This document shows, one piece after another, positions 1 to 8,611 of a stretch of 64,000 bases of DNA. A model generated the notes under the pieces. That model did not search any database. It saw only the letters and a program-made list of their open reading frames with translations, and was not told where the DNA came from. The stretch lies in the NCBI GenBank assembly GCA_023229765.1, contig JALNYO010000020.1:3564-67563 (forward strand), in the 5' to 3' direction. Made by a program: the position numbers and the translations under genes. Numbering within the stretch: position 1 is the first letter of the stretch; each line of letters begins with the position of its first letter. The stretch is from Syntrophales bacterium (GTDB lineage Bacteria > Desulfobacterota > Syntrophia > Syntrophales > UBA5619).

Positions 1-1127
1 TGATCGGCGTGACGCTGACCATGGCCGGCGTGTACCGCGGCATGGTGGACGACGCCAAAGTGCTGCTCGATAACAGCGGCGCCGACCTCTGGGTGGTGCA
101 GCAGGACACCCTCGGCCCCTATGCCGAGCCGTCCAGCCTCTACGACGACGTTTATCGCACCATTCGCGGAATGCCCGGGGTTGACCGGGCGGCCAACGTC
201 ACCTATCTGACTATGCAGGTACGGCAGGGCGAGCGCGACGTACGCGCCATGGTGGTGGGCGTCGTGCCCGGCGGCCCCGGCGAACCCGGGCAGCCCGGCT
301 ATCTCATCGCTGGTCGGCAAATCACGCGCAGCCACTATGAGGCCGTCGCCGATGTCGCCACCGGATTTAAACTTGGCGAGCGCATCCATATCCGCCGCAA
401 CCACTATGCGGTGGTCGGGCTGACCCGGCGCATGGTCTCCTCCGGCGGCGACCCGATGGTGTTCATCCCGCTCAAGGACGCGCAGGAGGCGCAGTTCCTC
501 AAAGACAACGACGCCATTGCCCAGCAGCGCCGCCGAACTGCCGGGAACCCGGCCTTCAATCGTCCTGGGACGCCGGGTCTTCTCGATGCGGTGCTTGCCT
601 CGCAAAGTGTCAACCCTTACATCAATGCGGTGCTGGTGCAGGTCAAGCCCGGCTTCATCCCCGAGGAGGTGGCTGAACCGATTAGGCGCTGGAAGCGCTT
701 GCAGGTTTATACCCGCGTACAGATGGAAGAGATCCTGATCGGCAAGCTGATTGCCACCGCGGCCAAACAGATCGGCATGTTCCTGGTGATTCTCGCCATC
801 GTCAGTGCCGCCATCGTTGCCTTCATCATCTATACCTTGACTCTCGGCAAGATCCGCGAGATCGCGGTGCTCAAACTAATCGGCACCCGAAACCGCACCA
901 TCGCCTGGATGATCATGCAGCAGGCGCTGGGCTTGGGTTTGATCGGCTTCGTCGTGGGAAAGATTGCCGCCACCTTCTGGGCGCCGATTTTTCCAAAATA
1001 CGTGCTGCTCGAACCGGGCGATGCGCTGCTCGGCTTCGCCGGCGTTTTTGTGATCTGTGCCCTGGCGAGCGTCCTGGCCATCCGCGCCGCCCTCAAAGTG
1101 GATCCGGCGGAGGCGATCGGTGGCTGA
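1..1127 (+). CDS. FtsX/MacB-like ABC transporter permease (5' end outside window)
   Basis: Integral membrane permease of the MacB/DevC/LolC type, the membrane half of an ABC exporter or lipoprotein/efflux transporter. The frame is already open at the first bases of the window (it reads IGVTLTMAGVYRG, the end of a first membrane helix), so the true start lies upstream and a GTG at 9 is only internal. The visible part has a large periplasmic domain (about 230 residues) followed by three hydrophobic segments in the last 120 residues, the usual FtsX arrangement. Its stop overlaps the ATPase start at 1120, so the two are translationally coupled. The DNA is clearly richer in G+C than the genes after 3.4 kb. 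Family assignment is firm; the substrate is unknown. Confidence 0.85.
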   Translation, partial: IGVTLTMAGVYRGMVDDAKVLLDNSGADLWVVQQDTLGPYAEPSSLYDDVYRTIRGMPGVDRAANVTYLTMQVRQGERDVRAMVVGVVPGGPGEPGQPGYLIAGRQITRSHYEAVADVATGFKLGERIHIRRNHYAVVGLTRRMVSSGGDPMVFIPLKDAQEAQFLKDNDAIAQQRRRTAGNPAFNRPGTPGLLDAVLASQSVNPYINAVLVQVKPGFIPEEVAEPIRRWKRLQVYTRVQMEEILIGKLIATAAKQIGMFLVILAIVSAAIVAFIIYTLTLGKIREIAVLKLIGTRNRTIAWMIMQQALGLGLIGFVVGKIAATFWAPIFPKYVLLEPGDALLGFAGVFVICALASVLAIRAALKVDPAEAIGG

Positions 1128-1839
1128 CGTGCTCGAAAAAGGGATCCGCATTGAGGGATTGCGCAAACGCTACGGAAAGGGCGACACCGCTGTCGATGCG
1201 CTCAAGGGGGTGGATATGCAGGTCGCCCCCGGCGAGGTGGTCGGGCTGATCGGTCCGTCGGGCTCCGGCAAGAGCACCCTGCTCAAATGCCTGGGCGCCG
1301 TGATCGAGCCGACCGCCGGGCGGATGACGCTGGGGGAAGAGGTGATCTATGACGACGGCTGGAAGATTCCCGATCTGCGCGCCCTGCGTCGCGACAAAAT
1401 CGGATTCGTCTTTCAGGCGCCCTACCTGATCCCGTTCCTCGACGTCACCGACAACGTGGCTTTGCTGCCCATGCTGGCCGGACACCCCAATGCCGAATCC
1501 CGGAAGCGCGCGCTGGAATTGCTTGAAGCGCTGGACGTGGCGCATCGCGCCAAAGCCATGCCGTCGCAACTCTCCGGCGGCGAACAGCAGCGTGTCTCCA
1601 TCGCCCGGGCGCTGGTCAACCGGCCACCGGTGATCCTCGCCGACGAGCCGACAGCGCCGCTGGACAGCGAACGGGCCTTGGCCGTGATTCGCATTCTCAA
1701 TCAGATGGCCCGCCAATACGAGACCGCCATCATCGTCGTGACGCACGACGAGAAGATCATCCCGACCTTCAAGCGCATCTACCACATCCGGGATGGCAAG
1801 ACCCAGGAGGAAGCCGGCGAGGGGCGGGCGTTCGAATGA
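1120..1839 (+). CDS. ABC transporter ATP-binding protein (LolD/MacB type)
   Basis: Cytoplasmic ATPase of about 239 residues that powers the upstream permease. Walker A GPSGSGKST starts near residue 45, the signature LSGGEQQRVSIARA near residue 151 and Walker B LADEPTAPLD near residue 173, followed by the switch histidine in VVTHDE. I start it at GTG 1120, which overlaps the permease stop at 1125-1127; an upstream start at 1057 would add 21 basic residues read out of frame from the permease gene. LSGGEQQRV and the short length match the LolD/MacB/DevA group rather than nutrient importers. With the NodT protein behind it, this is probably an efflux set; the periplasmic adaptor would lie upstream of the window. 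Confidence 0.9.
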   Translation: MADVLEKGIRIEGLRKRYGKGDTAVDALKGVDMQVAPGEVVGLIGPSGSGKSTLLKCLGAVIEPTAGRMTLGEEVIYDDGWKIPDLRALRRDKIGFVFQAPYLIPFLDVTDNVALLPMLAGHPNAESRKRALELLEALDVAHRAKAMPSQLSGGEQQRVSIARALVNRPPVILADEPTAPLDSERALAVIRILNQMARQYETAIIVVTHDEKIIPTFKRIYHIRDGKTQEEAGEGRAFE

Positions 1840-1871
1840 GAACCATGCATTTTTTAGAAACGGAGTCGTCC

Positions 1872-3398
1872 ATGAAAACACCTAGCCGCACACGCCCCAT
1901 GGGCGCATTGCTTCGACCGGCCTGCTTGGTCCTGTGCGCGGGAATACTGGCCGGATGCGTCGTCGGTCCCGACTTCCAGCGACCCGAGCCGCCGCCGGTT
2001 TCCGGCTACACAGCCACGGCCCTGCCTGTGCAAACCGCTTCGGCCCCCGGCAGCCTGGGCGACGCCCAGCGCTTTGTCGCCGGCGGGGCAATCCCCGCCG
2101 CCTGGTGGCAGGAATTGGGTTCGGAAAAACTGAATGAGCTGGTACAACAGGCGCTGCAGTCCAGTCCCACACTGGAAGCGGCCAAGGCCACGCTTCGGCA
2201 GGCGCAGCGAACCTACGAGGCGCAGGCCGGATCATCGCTGTACCCTCAAGCGACCGGCAAACTGGGTGGACAGCGCCAGAACATCAACAACGCTCCCTCC
2301 GGCCAGGAGGGTGGGGAACGTACGTTCGATCTGTACAACACCAGCGTGGGTGTGAGCTACAACCTGGACCTGTTTGGCGGCAACCGCCGCGCCCTTGAAG
2401 CTCTTGCCGCTCAGGCGGACTACCAGCGCTACCAGCTCGAAGGTGCGCGCCTTACACTGGCGGCTAATGTGGTGACGACAGTCATCCTTCAAGCGCAACT
2501 GGCCGTGCAAATCCAGGCCAGCGAGACCATTCTTACAACGCAGGAAGCACAACTCGCCCTGACGCGCCGGCGTCTCGCACTCGGCGCCGCTTCTCAAAAC
2601 GACGTCTTGCCGCTGCAAATCCAGTTGGAGCAGATCCGTGCCGGCATACCACCGCTACGCAACCGGCTGGAGCAGACAAATCATCTGCTGGCGATGCTCA
2701 TCGGCCGGCCGCCGGGGAGCACCGCCATGCCGCAATTCGCCTTGGCCGATTTCATCCTGCCGACCGAATTGCCGCTTCGCGTGCCCTCCGAACTGGCGCG
2801 GCGGCGTCCGGACATTCAAGCTTCTGAAGCATTGCTGCACGCCGCCAACGCCCAATACGGCGTGGCCGTGTCCAAACAGTACCCGCGGATTACACTCAGC
2901 GCCGATCTTGGATTTCAAGCCCTCACTGCCGCCAGTCTGTTCGGCAGCGGCTCACTGGTCTGGGGGCTTGCGGGACAACTGGCGCAACCCCTCTTCAACG
3001 GAGGACTTCGAGCCGAAGTGCGTGCCGCCGAATCGGGATTCGACGCCGTCGCGGCCAACTATCGCCAGACCGTTCTGCAGGCGCTGCGCAACGTGGCCGA
3101 TGTGCTGCGCGCACTCGACAACGACGCTCAGACCCTGGCGGCGCAAGCCGCCGCTGATGCATCAGCGCAGGAATCACTGCAACTGATGCGAAAACAGTAT
3201 GCCCTGGGCGCAGTCAGCTATTTACAACTTCTCATCGCGCAGCAGCAAGCGCAGCAAACAGCCATTGCCCTGATCGCGGCAAGGGCTCAGCGCCTGGCCG
3301 ACACCGTCGCATTGTACCAAAGCATGGGTGGCGGATGGTCGCACGACGAAGCGATTGCCAGACCAGGCGAGCTACCTGGCGCATCGTTGACAGATTGA
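1872..3398 (+). CDS. NodT-family outer membrane efflux lipoprotein (TolC-like)
   Basis: Outer-membrane channel of tripartite efflux systems, 508 residues, the usual length. The start chosen is ATG 1872, which gives a lipoprotein signal peptide ending in LAGC with the lipidated cysteine at residue 29; an in-frame ATG at 1836 overlaps the ATPase gene and would put 12 extra residues before the signal. The mature N-terminus VGPDFQRPEPP is typical of NodT/OprM proteins. Two TolC-type repeats rich in alanine, leucine and glutamine follow, with SELARRRPDIQASEALLHAAN marking the second. It belongs with the preceding permease and ATPase. Like them it is GC-rich, which sets the cluster apart from the rest of the window. 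Confidence 0.9.
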   Translation: MKTPSRTRPMGALLRPACLVLCAGILAGCVVGPDFQRPEPPPVSGYTATALPVQTASAPGSLGDAQRFVAGGAIPAAWWQELGSEKLNELVQQALQSSPTLEAAKATLRQAQRTYEAQAGSSLYPQATGKLGGQRQNINNAPSGQEGGERTFDLYNTSVGVSYNLDLFGGNRRALEALAAQADYQRYQLEGARLTLAANVVTTVILQAQLAVQIQASETILTTQEAQLALTRRRLALGAASQNDVLPLQIQLEQIRAGIPPLRNRLEQTNHLLAMLIGRPPGSTAMPQFALADFILPTELPLRVPSELARRRPDIQASEALLHAANAQYGVAVSKQYPRITLSADLGFQALTAASLFGSGSLVWGLAGQLAQPLFNGGLRAEVRAAESGFDAVAANYRQTVLQALRNVADVLRALDNDAQTLAAQAAADASAQESLQLMRKQYALGAVSYLQLLIAQQQAQQTAIALIAARAQRLADTVALYQSMGGGWSHDEAIARPGELPGASLTD

Positions 3399-3438
3399 TT
3401 CAAAATCTCCAAACGGCGAAGGATAAGCAGGCTTAATA

Positions 3439-4923
3439 ATGAAAAAATCAGGCGCTAAATGGCGGCATTACGGTACTGGGGGAGGGATGATCCTTCTTTT
3501 TATGGTACTGTTGTTTTTTCGCCTGGATATTCCGGATAAAATTTTAAAAGGGTTAGAGAAACAGACGCTTGTCACTAATATATCCTTCTCAAGCGGCGAG
3601 GTCTGGATGGAGATAACCCAAAACCAGAGAAAAATAGGTTATGCCTTGCGGCGGCAGGTGCAAACGGAGAAGGGGAGTGAATTTTCCGAGGATATCTTCA
3701 TGAAAGTCAATACCATGGGAGTCATCCAGCCGGTAACTATTCACACCCAGGCGAATCTCAAGCCGGGAGGCGAGCTGTCCAGTTTTCAGTTCGCCCTTGG
3801 CTCGAACCTGTTTAAATTTGCCGCTGTGGGAACGATTGAAAATGGCAAAATGTCGGTTCGTATGGGCGATGACAACAAACAGAAGGTTTTTCCGATCCCG
3901 GCCCCCGTCTATTTAGGAGGCTCTGTAATCGCGGCCGCCGGGCGTGGAGAGCTGAAACAGGGTGAGCAGAGAAGCTTTCCGTTGTTTGATCCCGCCTCTT
4001 TGTCCAGCCGGGAGGTTAAGATAACGTCCCTCGGGGAAGATAAACTGACGGTCAGGGGAAAGGCAGTTTCGGCAAGAAAGCTGGCTCTTGATTTCATGGG
4101 GATGAAACAGGTTGCCTGGGTTTCTCCTGATGGGGTTGTCCTGCGCGAAGAGGGGATACTGGGGATCGTATTGCAGGAGGTTTCAAAAAAGGAGGCGCTA
4201 TCCGGTCTTGATGACGCGGCCGGTTCCGATTTCACCACTGCCGCCGCAATCCCTGTGTCCCCGCCGATTGATGATGCCCCCGGCTTAAAGATATTAACCG
4301 TTCGTCTTCATAATCTTTCCGCCGGACATTTTCTGCTTGAGGGCGGGCGCCAGACATACCGTGATGGACTTCTGACCGTCCATCACGAGAAACAGCTCAA
4401 GCAGATGTACCCATTTCCAAGTGTGTCAGAAAATCCTGATCTTTATCTGAAAGAGGCGCCGTTTATTGAGGCGGATAATCCGAAAATACGGCGTAAGGTT
4501 TCCGAAATTGTCGCTGCCTCCGATGACGAGATGACGAAAGCTGAGAAACTGGTAAGATGGCTGCATAAAAACATTGCCAAGCGGCCGGTTCTTTCTGTGC
4601 CGGACGCTTTGCAAACACTGGAAAACATGGTCGGAGACTGCAACGAGCATGCAGTTTTACTGGCGGCGATGGGAAGGGCGGCCGGACTGCCGACGGAAAT
4701 CGAAACAGGTCTTGTTTACATGCGCGGCAGCTTCTTCTTTCATGCCTGGAATGCCTTCTATATAAAAAAACTGGGCGGCTGGGTCACCGCGGATGCCACT
4801 CTCGGCCAGATGCCTGCGGATGTGACGCATTTGCGTTTTGCCCGTGGTTCTCTTGAGAAGCAAATGGACATGACTGGTCTGATCGGGAGATTGAAATTGG
4901 AGATCGTGAGAATGGGAAGATGA
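3439..4923 (+). CDS. Membrane-anchored transglutaminase-like protein
   Basis: A 494-residue protein with one N-terminal membrane anchor (about residues 15-30, MILLFMVLLFF), a long domain of no recognised family, and a C-terminal transglutaminase-like core. The catalytic triad is visible: Cys401 in GDCNEHA, His435 in FFHAWNAFY and Asp452 in VTADATLGQ. Such cores in bacteria act as cysteine proteases or amide-forming enzymes outside the cytoplasm; which applies here is not visible. Its stop overlaps the ATG of the next ABC ATPase (ATGA at 4920-4923), so it is expressed with an ABC transporter of two genes. That suggests it works on the same envelope substrate, which is inference. Confidence 0.8.
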   Translation: MKKSGAKWRHYGTGGGMILLFMVLLFFRLDIPDKILKGLEKQTLVTNISFSSGEVWMEITQNQRKIGYALRRQVQTEKGSEFSEDIFMKVNTMGVIQPVTIHTQANLKPGGELSSFQFALGSNLFKFAAVGTIENGKMSVRMGDDNKQKVFPIPAPVYLGGSVIAAAGRGELKQGEQRSFPLFDPASLSSREVKITSLGEDKLTVRGKAVSARKLALDFMGMKQVAWVSPDGVVLREEGILGIVLQEVSKKEALSGLDDAAGSDFTTAAAIPVSPPIDDAPGLKILTVRLHNLSAGHFLLEGGRQTYRDGLLTVHHEKQLKQMYPFPSVSENPDLYLKEAPFIEADNPKIRRKVSEIVAASDDEMTKAEKLVRWLHKNIAKRPVLSVPDALQTLENMVGDCNEHAVLLAAMGRAAGLPTEIETGLVYMRGSFFFHAWNAFYIKKLGGWVTADATLGQMPADVTHLRFARGSLEKQMDMTGLIGRLKLEIVRMGR

Positions 4924-5663
4924 TCGAACTGACAAATCTGACAAAAAGATATGGGCGCAACCTGGCCGTTGACCATTTGAACCTGACCGTAGAGAAGGGG
5001 GAGCTCTTTGGCTTTATCGGGCCCAACGGCGCCGGCAAGACGACCACCCTGCGCATGATGGCGGGAATCCTCGGCGCAACAGAAGGAACCATAGCAATTG
5101 CCGGGATCGATGTTGCGCAATATCCTGAAAAAGCAAAGAAAATCATAGGATTTATTCCGGACAGGCCCTTTCTCTACGAGAAGCTGACCGGGAGGGAGTT
5201 CATGGGTTTTATCGGCGATCTCTATGGAGTTGCCGAAGAGGACTTCCCTGAAAGAGTTAATGAGCTCCTGCAGAATTTTTCCCTCTACGATTGGGGCGAT
5301 CATCTCATCGAGGCATATTCGCATGGGATGAAGCAGCGGCTTATCATCGCCTCGGCGCTTTTGCACAAACCGGAAATAATTATCGTTGATGAACCGATGG
5401 TAGGTCTGGATCCGGCCGGGATCAGAGTGGTCAAGAACATCTTCCGGGGCTTGGCCGCAAACGGCGTTACCATTTTTATGTCCACCCATACGCTGGAGAT
5501 AGCAGAGGATCTCTGTGACCGGATCGGAATTATCCACCAGGGCCGGATGATCGCCCTCGGAACCACCGGTGATTTAAGGGGAACCGCCCGCCTGAACGAG
5601 GGGGATCTGGAGGAGGTATTTCTCCGGCTTACCCAAAAAAGCGAAGGGGAGGGGGCTTCATGA
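4920..5663 (+). CDS. ABC-2 type transporter ATP-binding protein
   Basis: A 247-residue ATPase with Walker A GPNGAGKTT from residue 34, a variant signature YSHGMKQRLIIASALL, Walker B IIIVDEPMVGLDP and switch histidine in STHTLEIAEDLCD. The signature with SHGMKQ in place of SGGQ is common in ABC-2 exporters. The ATG overlaps the stop of the transglutaminase-like gene and its own stop overlaps the permease start (ATGA at 5660-5663), so three genes are coupled. It should drive the membrane protein encoded next. The cargo cannot be told from sequence. Confidence 0.92.
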   Translation: MIELTNLTKRYGRNLAVDHLNLTVEKGELFGFIGPNGAGKTTTLRMMAGILGATEGTIAIAGIDVAQYPEKAKKIIGFIPDRPFLYEKLTGREFMGFIGDLYGVAEEDFPERVNELLQNFSLYDWGDHLIEAYSHGMKQRLIIASALLHKPEIIIVDEPMVGLDPAGIRVVKNIFRGLAANGVTIFMSTHTLEIAEDLCDRIGIIHQGRMIALGTTGDLRGTARLNEGDLEEVFLRLTQKSEGEGAS

Positions 5664-7351
5664 AAGAGATATGGCTGTTGCTTCTGCCGCGCTGCCTCTC
5701 TTTCAAAAACGCGGGCATTTCCCAGAACGGGGGAAACCGTCGCCGGCGGATGCTGATTTTTACCTTTATTGGCATCCTCTTCTGGACAGGCGTGTTCATT
5801 GCTTTTTATCGAGTGCTGACATATTTTCGAGGCATCGAGGAATTCGGCGATATACTTGCCCAGAAGCTGCTTTCGATGGTGATCATGACCATCTTCTCGC
5901 TGCTTGTCTTCAGCGGCATAGTCGTCTCCCTCTCCAAACTCTACCTGAGTCGCGACCTTATTCTTGTGCATTCTCTGCCGGTAAAACGCGAAAAGATCTT
6001 CCTCGCGCGCTGGATAGAAAGCGTCATCGACAGTTCCTGGATGGCGCTTTTCTTCAGCATGCCGGTTTTTCTTTCGTATGGCATTGTTTATAAGGCGCAT
6101 GCATTTTATTATCTGACGGCAGGCATGACGATGATCTCACTTTGCATCACCGCCTCGGCGCTGGGAGTCTTTCTGGTATTGATGGCAGCTTATATTCTTC
6201 CCGCCGGGAGAATTCGCGCTCTTTTCGTTTTCCTGGGGCTGCTTTTTGTCGTCGCGCTGATCGTGGCCTTTCGTCTGATGCGCCCGGAAAGGCTGGTTAA
6301 TCCGGAGAGCTTCGCCAGTCTTATTTTGTATTTGAAGGAGATGCAAACAGCCGGCTCGCCGCTCCTGCCGACAACCTGGGCATTTGACAGCCTGACAATG
6401 GCACTGGAAAATCTAAAGGGGAAGGCCCTTTTTCATCTGGCTCTCTGCTGGAGCTGCGCGGGGGCGCTTTACTTTATCGTCAACTGGACGGCTGGGGTTG
6501 TTTATTTTAGCGGATATACAAAGGCGCAGACAGCGTCGGCAAGGCTTCTTATCCACAAAACACTTATCTCTCCCCGGCGTCAGCGACTCTCCGGAATGAT
6601 TGCCAGACCCGTCAGGGCGATGGCAGTAAAGGAAGTCCGGACCTTTTTCCGCGACCAGACTCAGTGGACGCAGCTTTTTTTGATCGCTGCCCTGATTATT
6701 ATCTATCTTTACAACTTTTCCGTTTTGCCGGTAAATCAGGCAAAAATCCGAACGGTGTATGTACAGAATATCTTCTCTTTTTTGAACATGGGACTGGCAG
6801 CCTTCGTTCTGACGGCAATAGCGGCCAGGTTTGTTTATCCGGCTGTGAGTTGCGAGGGAGATGCCTTCTGGATCATCAGGGCGGCGCCCGTTGAACTGCG
6901 CAAGTTTCTCTGGGTAAAATTCCTAGTATATTATATTCCGCTGGCAGTTCTAAGCGAGTTTCTTATCGTTATTTCGAATATTCTTCTTCAAGTTGCGCCA
7001 TTTATGATGGTTTTATCGGTTGTGACAATTTTTCTTGTGACACCGGGGATTATTGCTCTGGGAATAGGACTGGGCGCTGCATACAATGATTTTCATTCCG
7101 AAAATCCCGCTCAGTCGGTCACCAGTTTTGGCGGACTGCTGTTTATGCTGATTTCCGCTGGGTTTATCGCGGCGGTAATTATCCTTGAGGCAGGGCCCGT
7201 CTATCAGTTTTTTATGGCGGACATTCAGGGCAGAAGACTTGCCACTCTGCAATGGGTATGGCTGGCAGGCTCCTTCTTCATGGTCTCACTGATCTGCGTG
7301 CTGACGGTCATTCTGCCTATGCGTCTCGGCGAAAGGCGCCTGAATGGTTAA
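5660..7351 (+). CDS. ABC-2 type multi-spanning permease
   Basis: A 563-residue integral membrane protein with about a dozen hydrophobic segments, e.g. MLIFTFIGILFWTGVFIAF near the N-terminus, LFVFLGLLFVVALIVAF in the middle and several more after a basic loop near residue 300. It has no conserved motif that names a substrate; it belongs to the large ABC exporter permeases found beside ABC-2 ATPases in deltaproteobacteria. The ATPase stop overlaps its start. A convergent gene ends 16 bp downstream. The transporter-permease role is firm from context and topology; the substrate is unknown. Confidence 0.8.
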   Translation: MKEIWLLLLPRCLSFKNAGISQNGGNRRRRMLIFTFIGILFWTGVFIAFYRVLTYFRGIEEFGDILAQKLLSMVIMTIFSLLVFSGIVVSLSKLYLSRDLILVHSLPVKREKIFLARWIESVIDSSWMALFFSMPVFLSYGIVYKAHAFYYLTAGMTMISLCITASALGVFLVLMAAYILPAGRIRALFVFLGLLFVVALIVAFRLMRPERLVNPESFASLILYLKEMQTAGSPLLPTTWAFDSLTMALENLKGKALFHLALCWSCAGALYFIVNWTAGVVYFSGYTKAQTASARLLIHKTLISPRRQRLSGMIARPVRAMAVKEVRTFFRDQTQWTQLFLIAALIIIYLYNFSVLPVNQAKIRTVYVQNIFSFLNMGLAAFVLTAIAARFVYPAVSCEGDAFWIIRAAPVELRKFLWVKFLVYYIPLAVLSEFLIVISNILLQVAPFMMVLSVVTIFLVTPGIIALGIGLGAAYNDFHSENPAQSVTSFGGLLFMLISAGFIAAVIILEAGPVYQFFMADIQGRRLATLQWVWLAGSFFMVSLICVLTVILPMRLGERRLNG

Positions 7352-7367
7352 TCAGGCGTGTTGCCGC

Positions 7368-8336
7368 TTAGGTGGCATTATCGCTTGCCTTCAGGCGAAC
7401 GGCCCTTTTATAATGGTTTTTATAGTAAGAAGAATTGAGGCTGTCCACGCGGACTCCCTTGTTTTGCGAGGCAGCATGGACAAATTTATTTCCGCCGATG
7501 TAAATGCCGACATGACCAATCCTGTTATTGTTATTGAAGAAGATAAGATCCCCTTCCACCAGGTTGCTCTTGGCAACTTCGATGCCGACATGGGATTGTT
7601 CGGCAGCCGTTCGCGGAAGATCAATGCCGAACAACGAATATATTTTCTTGACAAAACCGGAGCAGTCTATCCCCTGGACAGAAGACCCGCCCAAACGATA
7701 GGGGGCGCCGAGGAAGGCAAGCGCTACCTTGACGAGCAGTTGCTGTTCATCAGGGGTGTTCCATTCGCCCAGCAGTTCCCTTTTTTCGTTATCGCCAATA
7801 ACCGCTTCATTTTTTTCAGGTAGGTCGGAGAGAGCGGCAAGATTGATATCCTCTTTTTCGTTCTCTATGCTGGGTTGGGCATCTGTGAGGTTCCCGGCAG
7901 ACGGCTCCGTTATTTTTTTCGTATTATTTTCTTTATCTAAAGCAATTTTTTGTCCGATCTCTATGCGGGTCGAGGAGAGATTATTGATTCTTCTCAGCTC
8001 CTCCGCGGAAACGCCGGTTTTTGCTGCTATCCGGGAGAGGGTATCCCCTTTTTTAACAGAGTAAAACTCAGCTTTTCTCTTTGGGGACAGATTTGCAGTT
8101 TCCAGTTCTGCTTTTGCAGAGGGTATAATCAAAGTCTGTTTTAGATTGAGTTTGCTGTTTTTCAGGTGATTGGTCTCTTTAAGGGCAGTTACTGTGACGG
8201 CGTTTTTCTCGGCGATTGACGATAGGGTGTCGCCGCGCTGGACCTTGTATTGCTGCTTGGCAAGGGCATTTCCGGATAACAAAATTAGCGCAAATAGAAT
8301 GCCCAGTGCAATCCGTGGCAAATCAATCCATTTCAT
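7368..8336 (-). CDS. LysM-NlpC/P60 peptidoglycan endopeptidase
   Basis: Exported cell-wall hydrolase of 322 residues. A signal peptide (residues 1-26, cleaved near GNALA) is followed by two LysM peptidoglycan-binding modules (about 30-72, YKVQRGDTLSSIA; about 92-135, YSVKKGDTLSRIA), a charged linker, and a C-terminal NlpC/P60 domain. The catalytic cysteine is Cys225 in DCSGF, with the partner histidine in GHVGIYIG and another in FVHAAS. It should cut D-glutamyl-diamino acid bonds in stem peptides, as in the Spr/YddH group. It diverges from feoAB across a 275-bp gap and converges on the ABC permease. Confidence 0.92.
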   Translation of the reverse strand: MKWIDLPRIALGILFALILLSGNALAKQQYKVQRGDTLSSIAEKNAVTVTALKETNHLKNSKLNLKQTLIIPSAKAELETANLSPKRKAEFYSVKKGDTLSRIAAKTGVSAEELRRINNLSSTRIEIGQKIALDKENNTKKITEPSAGNLTDAQPSIENEKEDINLAALSDLPEKNEAVIGDNEKRELLGEWNTPDEQQLLVKVALAFLGAPYRLGGSSVQGIDCSGFVKKIYSLFGIDLPRTAAEQSHVGIEVAKSNLVEGDLIFFNNNNRIGHVGIYIGGNKFVHAASQNKGVRVDSLNSSYYKNHYKRAVRLKASDNAT

Positions 8337-8433
8337 AAATATCCCTCCCGGCCGATCCGAAATCGCTACTTATTTGTTGATATTGCTGATATTTTCAACG
8401 CATTATCATAGATATGCTTAAATGTTTCGTTCG

Positions 8434-8462
8434 CTTCTATCGAAATTGTGAAATAAAGTCAA
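8434..8462 (-). promoter_or_regulatory. Possible sigma-70 promoter of the NlpC/P60 gene
   Basis: On the minus strand TTGACT (8457-8462) lies 17 bp from TAGAAG (8434-8439), about 95 bp upstream of the ATG at 8336. The -35 is close to consensus and the -10 matches four of six bases. It is the best candidate in the divergent region but a weak call. Confidence 0.3.
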
Positions 8463-8517
8463 ATTAATTTTATAAGGCATGTTGAAACATGGCCTGGCCG
8501 CCGCCGCTAAAAACTCC

Positions 8518-8546
8518 TTGACACCGAGTGCGGCTGAGGATAAATC
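8518..8546 (+). promoter_or_regulatory. Possible sigma-70 promoter of feoAB
   Basis: A perfect TTGACA at 8518-8523 is followed after 17 bp by TAAATC (8541-8546), a poor -10. It lies 65 bp before the feoAB ATG. I see no convincing Fur box nearby. Confidence 0.35.
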
Positions 8547-8611
8547 TCGCAAAGGAAAGATAAGGTTAAGTTGCGACTATTGTACAAATTCATTTCAAAA
8601 GGGGCGGCATT

